NCBI GenBank assembly: GCA_005888865.1
Contig: VBCL01000181.1
Location: 1,364 to 7,081, forward strand
Reading direction: 5' to 3'
Source of the DNA: Betaproteobacteria bacterium
GTDB taxonomy: Bacteria > Pseudomonadota > Gammaproteobacteria > Burkholderiales > Casimicrobiaceae
DNA: 5,718 bases
Both the position numbers and the translations under genes were made by a program. The notes under the pieces are model-generated. The model ran no database searches, had not been told where the DNA came from, and worked only from the letters and a program-made list of their open reading frames with translations. Below are positions 1 to 4,757 of the stretch, piece by piece (position 1 is the stretch's first letter; each line of letters begins with the position of its first letter).

Positions 1-206
1 GCGCAACACCGTGCAATCTTGCCGCCAAGCTGCTTGTTGCGGGCCGAATCGAGGCGGTTGCCGGTGTCAATCTGCCCATGCTCGTCCGCGCGACGACTTA
101 CCGCGACCGGGATCTGGACACGATGATCAAGAAAGCCATCAGCGGGGGCTGCGACGGAGTATTGCACGTCGAGGTCGATCCCATTTATGCGGCGACAAGA
201 GGTTGA
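1..206 (+). CDS. manX: PTS system EIIA component, mannose/fructose family (3' end only)
   Basis: This is the C-terminal part of a PTS EIIA domain of the mannose family, which takes phosphate from HPr on a histidine; that histidine lies outside the window. The reading frame is open from position 3 (67 full codons) to TGA 204-206. It begins with ATPCN, the loop found in EIIA-Man proteins as GATPxN, and the two bases before it fit the missing Gly codon. It continues with the family-typical stretches GRIEAVAGVNLPML and KKAISGGCDGVL. The stop lies 20 nt inside the following HPr gene, so the two are translated as a coupled pair. In Betaproteobacteria this protein is usually stand-alone, without EIIB/IIC permease domains, and is thought to be regulatory. 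The symbol is used loosely for family membership, since mannose transport is not implied. The family is clear; the exact role is inferred. Confidence 0.9.
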   Translation, partial: ATPCNLAAKLLVAGRIEAVAGVNLPMLVRATTYRDRDLDTMIKKAISGGCDGVLHVEVDPIYAATRG

Positions 207-456
207 CATCGTCAACAAGCTCGGGCTGCACGCCCGGGCGTCGGCCAAGTTGACGCAACTCGCCGCGAAATACCAGTGCGACGTATCGCTGGCCCGCAAC
301 GGCCGCAAGGTGAACGCCAAGAGCATCATGGGGGTCATGATGCTCGCCGCCGGCAAGGGCAGCCGCATTACGCTCGAGACGGAGGGCGCCGACGAAGATG
401 AGGCGATGGACGCGCTCATTGCATTGATCGGTGATTGCTTTGGCGAGGGGCAGTGA
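187..456 (+). CDS. ptsH: Phosphocarrier protein HPr (first copy)
   Basis: HPr is the small cytoplasmic phosphocarrier that receives phosphate from Enzyme I on His15 and hands it to EIIA proteins. The 89-aa product has the usual HPr length. It shows the active-site motif LGLHARAS with H15 and R17, and the regulatory-serine motif NAKSIMGVMML with Ser46, the target of HPr kinase/phosphorylase in bacteria that have it. The ATG at 187 is the only in-frame start that puts His at 15 and Ser at 46. It lies inside the end of the EIIA gene (20-nt overlap). The only purine-rich element upstream is GAGG at 171-174, rather far away, so translation probably relies on coupling to the EIIA gene. A hairpin with a T-run follows the stop by about 30 nt. 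This copy keeps the basic residues R37, K41 and K45 near Ser46 and looks like the standard betaproteobacterial HPr. Confidence 0.96.
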   Translation: MRRQEVDIVNKLGLHARASAKLTQLAAKYQCDVSLARNGRKVNAKSIMGVMMLAAGKGSRITLETEGADEDEAMDALIALIGDCFGEGQ

Positions 457-457
457 C

Positions 458-476
458 ACCGGAGGTATCGTCCGGT
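458..476 (+). repeat. Small inverted repeat just after the first HPr gene
   Basis: ACCGGA (458-463) and TCCGGT (471-476) are perfect complements around a 7-nt loop. No T-run follows, so it is not a terminator by itself. It may form a small 3'-end hairpin on the HPr mRNA just upstream of the real terminator. Its significance is unproven. Confidence 0.35.
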
Positions 477-486
477 CCGCACGACA

Positions 487-510
487 GTCGCCGCTGGGCG
501 ACAATTTTTT
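487..510 (+). terminator. Rho-independent terminator or attenuator between the two HPr genes
   Basis: GTCGCC (487-492) pairs perfectly with GGCGAC (497-502) around the four-base loop GCTG. It is followed by AA and six T residues (505-510). The stem is only 6 bp but contains five G-C pairs, and the T-run sits where an intrinsic terminator needs it. It lies 30 nt after the first HPr stop. If it works, the EIIA-HPr transcript mostly ends here, and the second HPr plus Enzyme I need read-through or their own promoter. I see no convincing promoter between 511 and 598, so partial termination is the simplest reading. Confidence 0.7.
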
Positions 511-598
511 ACCGCAAGTTGCGTGGAACCAATGGCGGATCGGGTCGCTCAATGAAAGGGTGCCCGCATGACCTCCTTCGAACAACGACCCTTCACCA

Positions 599-868
599 AT
601 GCAAACACGCCTCATCGAGCTGACCAACCGCCTCGGACTTCACGCACGGGCCTGTGCCAAGATTGTTCGGGTGGCTTCGCAATTCCGGTGCAATATTTCA
701 CTGGTATGGAATGGACGGTGCGCGAGCGCCAGCAGCATCATGGCCGTGATGCTGCTCGCCGCGAGCGTGGGCGCGACGATCAGGGTCGAAACAAGCGGCC
801 CCGACGAAGCCGAGGCCATGACGGCGATGGTGGAGCTTATCGCAGGACAATTCGGCGAAGACCGCTGA
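599..868 (+). CDS. ptsH: Second, divergent HPr-family phosphocarrier protein
   Basis: This is a second full-length HPr of 89 aa that aligns with the first copy without a gap, at about 48 percent identity by my hand count. The phosphorylation motif LGLHARAC with His15 and R17 is intact, so it should accept phosphate from Enzyme I. Ser46 is also present (SSIMAVML), but its surroundings differ: R37, K41 and K45 of copy one are W, C and S here, and Gly49 is Ala. That suggests altered recognition by HPr kinase or by downstream partners. Only ATG 599 is possible as start, because the frame has a stop at 569-571 and no other start codon after it. There is no visible Shine-Dalgarno sequence ahead of it. 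A terminator-like hairpin separates it from copy one, and Enzyme I lies 114 nt downstream. Conserved catalytic residues argue for a working paralogue rather than a decaying duplicate. Its specific role is unknown. Confidence 0.88.
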   Translation: MQTRLIELTNRLGLHARACAKIVRVASQFRCNISLVWNGRCASASSIMAVMLLAASVGATIRVETSGPDEAEAMTAMVELIAGQFGEDR

Positions 869-887
869 GAACGTAAGGAGGTTTGAA

Positions 888-953
888 GTGAGAAAGGACG
901 TATCCCGCGACGTCTGCAAGCGTCGGACCGGCTTTTGCGCCCGCGCATCCTGA
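888..953 (+). CDS. Possible 21-codon leader ORF before Enzyme I
   Basis: A GTG start at 888 is preceded, with 6 nt spacing, by AAGGAGG at 875-881, the best Shine-Dalgarno sequence in the window. The frame runs for 21 codons to TGA 951-953. The peptide begins MRKDVSRDVCK, is rich in Arg/Lys, holds two Cys residues and has no hydrophobic segment. It is not in frame with Enzyme I, whose ATG is 29 nt further on and lacks a ribosome binding site of its own. The ORF could be a leader peptide that delivers ribosomes to ptsI, a small protein, or a chance ORF next to a ribosome site left behind by an insertion between it and ptsI. I do not recognise the peptide and only the ribosome site supports it. 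Confidence 0.4.
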   Translation: MRKDVSRDVCKRRTGFCARAS

Positions 954-982
954 GTCACTGACGTGCTCACACGGACTGCGCG

Positions 983-2716
983 ATGAGCTTCGTGCTGCAC
1001 GGCATCGGCGTTTCCGGAGGCATCGCGATCGGCCGGGCGCAGCTGATCTCGCACGCGACGCTCGAGGTCGCGCACTATTCCATCACGCCCGAGCAGGTAT
1101 CCGGGGAAATCGAGCGCCTGACCCAGGCGCTGCACGCCGTCCAGAAGGAGCTGGAAACCCTGCACGGCGCGATGACTTCGGGCGATGCGCCGGCCGAGTT
1201 CGGCGCCTTTCTCGACGTGCACTGGATGATCCTTACCGATCCAACCCTGCACGAAGTGCCGAAGCGCACGATCGCCGAGCAGTTGTGTAATGCGGAATGG
1301 GCGCTCACGCAACAGCTCGGCGTCCTGATCGAGCAGTTCGACATGATCGAGGATCCTTATCTCCGCGAACGGAAGGCGGACGTCGTGCACGTGGTCGAGC
1401 GGCTGCTCAAGGTCCTCATGGGCAAACCCGGAGCCGTGCGCCCGACCGCGGAGGAGCACACGATTCTGGTTGCGCACGACCTCTCTCCGGCCGACGTCAT
1501 CCAGTTCAAGAATCACCACTTCGCCGCGTTTCTCACCGATCTCGGCGGCGTGACCTCGCATACCGCGATCGTGGCGCGAAGCCTCAACGTTCCGGCGGTT
1601 GTGGCGACGCACAACGCGCGCACGCTGATTCGCGAGAACGAGATGCTGATCGTCGACGGCGGACGCAACGTCGTCATCGTCAATCCCGACCGATCAGTGC
1701 TCGCCGAGTACCGGCTTAGGCAGGACGAGCTCGAGCTCGAGTGGCAGAAGCTTCGGCGGCTCCGCACCACCCCGGCAACGACGCTCGACGACCACAAGGT
1801 CGAACTGATGGCCAACATCGAGCTACCCGATGATCTCGAACAGTCGCTGGAGAACGGCGCGACGGGCGTAGGGCTGTTTCGCACGGAGTTCCTGTTCCTG
1901 AATCGGGACGGGCTGCCCTCCGAAGACGAGCAGTTCGAGGCGTATCGCGCGGTCGCGGCCGGCATGAAAGGTCAACCGGTAACGATTCGCACCTTCGACC
2001 TCGGCGCCGACAAGCACAAGGAGGGCCTCGACGGGCTGACGCGGGTGGCGCCGAACCCTGCGCTGGGTCTGCGGGCCATACGCTTCTGCCTCGCCGAGCC
2101 CCGGCTCTTCCTGACCCAGCTTCGCGCCATTCTTCGCGCGTCGCGTTACGGCAAGGTCAAGATCCTCCTGCCGATGCTCTCCTCGGTGGGCGAGATCGAG
2201 CAGTCGCTGGTGCTGATCGCTCAGGCCAAGGAGAGCTTGCGCGAGCAGAAGGTGAGATTCGACTCCGGAATCGAAGTCGGCGGCATGATCGAGATTCCGG
2301 CCGCGGTGCTCTCCATCGACGCCTTCACGAGCCGGCTCGATTTCCTGTCGATCGGCACCAACGATCTCATCCAGTACACCCTGGGTGTCGATCGTTCCGA
2401 CGAGGCGGTATCGCAACTCTATGACGCATTGCATCCGGCGGTGATCAGGCTGATCGACCTTGCCATATCGGCGGCGACCAAGAGTGCAACGCCTATCGCG
2501 GTCTGCGGCGAGATGGCGGGCGATGTGCGCTTTACCCGATTGCTGCTCGGCATGGGACTGACCAACTTCTCGATGCACCCCGCTCACCTGCTCACGATCA
2601 AGCAGCGCGTGCTCACCAGCGACGTGGCCGAAGCGAAGGCTGTCGTCGCGCGCATGCGGCGCACTGACGAGCCGGTGAAGCTGACGGCGCTGCTCACCAA
2701 GCTCAACACCCATTGA
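983..2716 (+). CDS. ptsI: PTS Enzyme I (phosphoenolpyruvate-protein phosphotransferase)
   Basis: Enzyme I takes phosphate from phosphoenolpyruvate onto a histidine and passes it to HPr, the first step of the PTS, in the cytoplasm. The 577-aa product has the normal family length. The N-terminal domain opens with LHGIGVSGGIAIGRA and holds the phosphorylated histidine at about H193 in GGVTSHTAIVARS. The C-terminal PEP-binding barrel shows FRTEFLF (R300), TIRTFDLGADK (R336), the metal ligands E437 (MIEIP) and D461 (SIGTNDLIQYTLG), R471, and the acid/base cysteine C508 in VCGEMAG. All catalytic positions are present. ATG 983 is the only start, since an in-frame stop lies at 959-961 and no other start codon follows it. 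No Shine-Dalgarno is visible directly upstream; the nearest strong one, at 875-881, serves the small ORF. The gene should phosphorylate both HPr proteins upstream. There is no GAF domain, so this is not the nitrogen-type PtsP. Confidence 0.97.
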   Translation: MSFVLHGIGVSGGIAIGRAQLISHATLEVAHYSITPEQVSGEIERLTQALHAVQKELETLHGAMTSGDAPAEFGAFLDVHWMILTDPTLHEVPKRTIAEQLCNAEWALTQQLGVLIEQFDMIEDPYLRERKADVVHVVERLLKVLMGKPGAVRPTAEEHTILVAHDLSPADVIQFKNHHFAAFLTDLGGVTSHTAIVARSLNVPAVVATHNARTLIRENEMLIVDGGRNVVIVNPDRSVLAEYRLRQDELELEWQKLRRLRTTPATTLDDHKVELMANIELPDDLEQSLENGATGVGLFRTEFLFLNRDGLPSEDEQFEAYRAVAAGMKGQPVTIRTFDLGADKHKEGLDGLTRVAPNPALGLRAIRFCLAEPRLFLTQLRAILRASRYGKVKILLPMLSSVGEIEQSLVLIAQAKESLREQKVRFDSGIEVGGMIEIPAAVLSIDAFTSRLDFLSIGTNDLIQYTLGVDRSDEAVSQLYDALHPAVIRLIDLAISAATKSATPIAVCGEMAGDVRFTRLLLGMGLTNFSMHPAHLLTIKQRVLTSDVAEAKAVVARMRRTDEPVKLTALLTKLNTH

Positions 2717-2727
2717 GGTGACTACCC

Positions 2728-2749
2728 GCGGATCGTGCTTCGATGCCGC
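2728..2749 (+). terminator. Weak hairpin after ptsI
   Basis: GCGGATCG (2728-2735) can pair with CGAT-G-CCGC (2741-2749), with one bulged G and a TGCTT loop, 12 nt after the ptsI stop. No T-run follows. It could protect the mRNA 3' end or assist Rho-dependent termination before the metX promoter, but it is weak evidence for a terminator. Confidence 0.25.
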
Positions 2750-2754
2750 TGGAA

Positions 2755-2782
2755 TTGACATCGCGCCGCGCGGCGGTAAACT
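2755..2782 (+). promoter_or_regulatory. Sigma70-type promoter for the metX riboswitch transcript
   Basis: A perfect -35 box TTGACA (2755-2760) and a -10-like TAAACT (2777-2782, 4 of 6 matches) are 16 bp apart. The predicted start point, near 2789-2790, falls exactly at the 5' edge of the riboswitch aptamer, which supports the call independently. The spacer contains a perfect 12-bp GC palindrome (2764-2775). This promoter separates the methionine genes from the PTS genes upstream. Confidence 0.75.
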
Positions 2783-2789
2783 AGCCGCG

Positions 2790-2866
2790 ACGCGCCGATT
2801 TGACGATCAGCTTGCGGGCGCGAAGGGAGTCCCGCAATCCCGGACTTTCGACAAATACGGCTAAAG
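2790..2866 (+). promoter_or_regulatory. SAM-II type S-adenosylmethionine riboswitch aptamer (variant with enlarged 3' loop)
   Basis: Stem P1 is CGCGCC (2791-2796) with GGCGCG (2817-2822), a perfect 6 bp. The loop starts GATTTGAC (2797-2804), against GAUUUAAC in the SAM-II RNA I recall. The 3' part reads AAATACGGCTAAA (2853-2865), against AAAUGUAGCUAAA, so AAAU and GCUAAA match exactly. The pseudoknot is formed by UUUG (2799-2802) with UAAA (2862-2865), where A-U has become G-U. Between P1 and this 3' part lies an additional 8-bp hairpin, 2825-2832 with 2842-2849 (two G-U pairs), absent from the compact SAM-II fold; this resembles long-loop SAM-II variants. Placement at the transcript start and upstream of metX, the classic target of this class, fits. 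SAM binding should switch off metX-metW. The class is best known from Alphaproteobacteria. Confidence 0.85.
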
Positions 2867-2917
2867 CGGCGAGGTTGCTTCTCCCAATTGACCGACCCGA
2901 TTAGCGCGAGCTGATCG
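2804..2917 (+). promoter_or_regulatory. Predicted antiterminator: aptamer loop pairs with terminator 3' arm
   Basis: CGATCAGCTTGCG in the aptamer loop (2804-2816) is complementary over 13 consecutive positions, with one G-U at 2813/2908, to CGCGAGCTGATCG (2905-2917), which includes the loop and 3' arm of the downstream terminator. The two structures exclude each other: in the SAM-bound fold the loop sits inside P1 and the pseudoknot, whereas the alternative helix takes apart both aptamer and terminator. The inferred logic is genes on without SAM and off with SAM. The complementarity is seen directly; the switching is inference. Confidence 0.7.
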
Positions 2918-2925
2918 GGTTTTTT
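2895..2925 (+). terminator. Riboswitch-controlled intrinsic terminator before metX
   Basis: The stem is 2895-2905 with 2910-2920: 11 bp with one G-U pair, closed by the GNRA-type tetraloop GCGA (2906-2909), followed by T residues to 2925. It is the strongest terminator in the window. It stands only 12 nt before the metX start, where it can act only as an attenuator on metX-metW. Its 3' arm is the partner of the aptamer loop described in the antiterminator entry. Confidence 0.92.
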
Positions 2926-2940
2926 ATTGGGCATCCCGTG
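2926..2940 (+). promoter_or_regulatory. metX translation start with a sequesterable weak ribosome site
   Basis: ATTGGG (2926-2931) is the only Shine-Dalgarno-like element before GTG 2938, at 6 nt spacing. The same six bases are perfectly complementary to CCCAAT at 2883-2888, just before the terminator stem. On transcripts that read past the terminator hairpin this outer helix would also hide the ribosome site, which suggests a second, translational layer of control. Confidence 0.5.
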
Positions 2941-4065
2941 ACCGCAGCGCCCGGCTCCGTCGGCATCGTGCAACCGCAGCGAGCGTCCTTCGGCGACCCG
3001 CTCCGACTCTCGTCGGGCGCCACGCTGCCGGCGTTCGAATTGATGTACGAGACGTATGGCACGCTCAATGCCGAACGCTCCAACGCGATCCTCGTCTGCC
3101 ATGCGCTCAACGCGTCGCACCACGTCGCCGGGGAATACGCCGGCCAGCCGGCAAGCGAGGGGTGGTGGGACAATATGGTGGGTCCGGGCAAGCCGGTCGA
3201 CACGGCGCGTTTTTTTGCGGTCGGTGTCAATAATCTCGGCGGCTGCTTCGGCTCGACCGAGCCGGCGTCGATCAACCCCGCGACCGGAAAGCCGTGGGGC
3301 TCCGATTTTCCCATCGTCACGGTCGAAGATTGGGTCGATGCCCAGGCGCGCCTCGCCGACCACCTCGGCATCGAGCGGTTCGCCGCGGTGATGGGCGGGA
3401 GCCTCGGCGGGATGCAGGCGCTCTCCTGGGCGATCCGCTACCCGGAGCGCATCGGCAACGCGCTGGTCATCGCCGCCGCGCCCAATCTCTCGGCGCAGAA
3501 CATCGCCTTCAACGAGGTCGCGCGCGCGGCGATCCTGACCGATCCCGATTTCCACGACGGGCACTACTATGCTTACGGCGTGAAGCCGGTGCGGGGCTTG
3601 CGCATCGCGCGAATGGTCGGACACATCACATACATCTCCGACGAGCAGATGGGCGAGAAATTCGGCCGCACCCTGCGCGAAGGCCTGAACTATTCGTTTG
3701 CGCCCGAGTTCGAGATCGAGTCCTACCTGCGATATCAGGCCGAGAAGTTCTCCGAATACTTCGACGCCAACACCTATCTGCGCATCACCAAGGCGCTCGA
3801 CTACTTCGATCCCGCGCTTGTTACCGGCGGCAATCTCACCCGCGCGCTGGCGCCGGCGAGCTGCCGCTTCCTGGTGATCTCGTTCACGACCGACTGGCGT
3901 TTTTCTCCCGCGCGGGCACGCGAGATCGTGAAGGCACTGGTCGATAATCGGCGCGACGTTTCGTACGCCGAGATTCTCGCGCCGCACGGCCACGACGCAT
4001 TCCTCCTCGACACGCCGCAATATCACGCGGTCGTGCGCAGCTACCTCGAGCGTACCTTGCGATGA
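2938..4065 (+). CDS. metX: Homoserine O-acyltransferase MetX (probably succinyl-CoA dependent)
   Basis: MetX transfers an acyl group from acyl-CoA to the hydroxyl of homoserine, the committing step of methionine synthesis in the cytoplasm. The 375-aa alpha/beta-hydrolase has the family's usual length. Its catalytic triad is Ser155 in the nucleophile elbow GGSLGGMQ, Asp319 in TTDWRFSP and His352 in HGHDAFLL. Other family blocks are YETYGTLN (38-45), CHALNASHHVAG (54-65) and NNLGGCFGSTEP (98-109). The GTG start gives the expected N-terminus; only a weak ribosome site precedes it. An Arg (321) follows two residues after Asp319, where acetyl-CoA-using MetX proteins, as I recall, carry a hydrophobic residue (DWLF type). 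Betaproteobacterial MetX of this kind have been reassigned as homoserine O-succinyltransferases, so succinyl-CoA is my inferred donor. Expression is governed by the SAM-II riboswitch, and metW overlaps its stop by 4 nt. Confidence 0.96.
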   Translation: MTAAPGSVGIVQPQRASFGDPLRLSSGATLPAFELMYETYGTLNAERSNAILVCHALNASHHVAGEYAGQPASEGWWDNMVGPGKPVDTARFFAVGVNNLGGCFGSTEPASINPATGKPWGSDFPIVTVEDWVDAQARLADHLGIERFAAVMGGSLGGMQALSWAIRYPERIGNALVIAAAPNLSAQNIAFNEVARAAILTDPDFHDGHYYAYGVKPVRGLRIARMVGHITYISDEQMGEKFGRTLREGLNYSFAPEFEIESYLRYQAEKFSEYFDANTYLRITKALDYFDPALVTGGNLTRALAPASCRFLVISFTTDWRFSPARAREIVKALVDNRRDVSYAEILAPHGHDAFLLDTPQYHAVVRSYLERTLR

Positions 4066-4661
4066 CGCTCTCGACGCGCCCGGACTTTTCGACCATCGCA
4101 GGCTGGATCGCGCCGAAGGCGCGGGTGCTCGATCTGGGCTGCGGCGACGGGAGCCTCTTCGCGTACCTGCGGGAATCGCAGGGCGTGACTGGCTACGGCA
4201 TCGAGATCGACGACGCGGGCGTGCTCGCCTCGATCGGCAACGGGGTGAATGTCATTCAGAGCAACCTCGAGGCCGGGCTCGCGGGTTTCGACGATCAATC
4301 CTTCGACAGCGTGATCCTGTCGCAGACGTTGCAGGCGATGCGGCACACGGAGCTGATCGTGCTCGAGATGCTGCGCGTCGGCCGCGAGGCGATCGTCACC
4401 TTCCCGAACTTCGGATACTGGGCACATCGAGTCCAGGTGTTGAGCGGCCGCATGCCCGTATCGAAGGACCTGCCCTACCAATGGTACGACACGCCCAACG
4501 TCCATCTTTGCACCGTGGCCGACTTCGACGCGTTCTGCGCGGCGCATTCCTTTCGCGTCCTCGAGCGGGTCGTGCTGCACGACTCTAAGCGGGTGAGCGT
4601 CCTGGCCAACCTGTTCGGATCGCTGGCTATTTATCGGTTCCAAAGAGGCGGTGAACAATGA
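4062..4661 (+). CDS. metW: Methionine biosynthesis protein MetW (SAM-dependent methyltransferase fold)
   Basis: MetW is a partner of MetX in many Proteobacteria. Genetic work, for example in pseudomonads, shows it is needed for methionine synthesis, but its chemical activity is not well defined. The 199-aa protein has a class I methyltransferase fold with motif I VLDLGCGDG (22-30), an acidic residue in GYGIEID (44-50), and MetW-typical stretches SQTLQAMRH (87-95), FPNFGYWAHR (114-123) and LPYQWYDTPNVHLCT (137-151). Length is normal. The ATG overlaps the metX stop as ATGA, a standard translational coupling junction, so both proteins are made from one SAM-controlled mRNA in similar amounts. The last codons contain a GTGAAC that is the first unit of the repeat array in the following gap, so the array reaches into the coding end. 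The alternative of an ordinary small-molecule methyltransferase is unlikely given the strict metX linkage. Confidence 0.95.
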   Translation: MTLSTRPDFSTIAGWIAPKARVLDLGCGDGSLFAYLRESQGVTGYGIEIDDAGVLASIGNGVNVIQSNLEAGLAGFDDQSFDSVILSQTLQAMRHTELIVLEMLRVGREAIVTFPNFGYWAHRVQVLSGRMPVSKDLPYQWYDTPNVHLCTVADFDAFCAAHSFRVLERVVLHDSKRVSVLANLFGSLAIYRFQRGGEQ

Positions 4662-4733
4662 TCAAGTGAACGGGTGAACAAGTGAACGAGTGAATAACCC
4701 CCGCGCCTGCATTCACCTATTCACCCGTTCACT
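4651..4733 (+). repeat. Facing arrays of 8-bp repeats forming a long hairpin between metW and ampG
   Basis: GTGAAY units start at 4651, 4666, 4674, 4682 and 4690, the last four at exact 8-bp steps (GTGAACGG, GTGAACAA, GTGAACGA, GTGAATAA). Facing them, ATTCACCT, ATTCACCC and GTTCACTG start at 4711, 4719 and 4727, again at 8-bp steps. The outer arms pair perfectly over 14 bp (4665-4678 with 4720-4733) and an inner stem pairs over 6 bp (4690-4695 with 4711-4716) around a C-rich loop. Other registers are possible because the units repeat. No T-run follows. It may act as mRNA stabiliser, boundary hairpin or protein-binding array. Short GTGAA-type repeats recur in some proteobacterial genomes, so a dispersed intergenic repeat family is also possible. 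Confidence 0.8.
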
Positions 4734-4757
4734 GTCTTGACCGCTACAATGCCGCCG

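Noticed and set aside
533..549. Sigma54-like TGGC...GC before the second HPr
   Set aside because: The GG to GC distance is one base too long and the remaining consensus is poor.
568..876. 102-codon + frame overlapping the second HPr, preceded by AAAGGG
   Set aside because: Its product is low-complexity, Arg-rich text typical of an out-of-frame read of HPr. The HPr frame carries the conserved motifs. The ribosome site itself is kept as a finding.
908..925. CGACG/CGTCG hairpin inside the small ORF as a terminator before ptsI
   Set aside because: It has only 5 bp and no T-run after the stem.
2764..2775. Perfect 12-bp palindrome CGCCGCGCGGCG in the metX promoter spacer as an operator
   Set aside because: It is made of only G and C in a GC-rich genome and matches no regulator site I know. 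The riboswitch already explains control.
2722..4026. 434-aa open frame on the minus strand opposite metX
   Set aside because: It is a shadow of the high-GC metX gene. The + strand product has a complete catalytic triad and the minus frame shows no recognisable domain. The same applies to the minus frames opposite ptsI and ampG.
4651..4733. CRISPR array reading of the 8-bp repeats
   Set aside because: Units are far too short, have no spacers and are arranged in opposite directions; no cas genes are present.
4737..4750. TTGACC and TACAAT next to the ampG start as a promoter
   Set aside because: They nearly touch, so they cannot be the -35 and -10 of one promoter. No good partner box lies at 16-18 bp from either.
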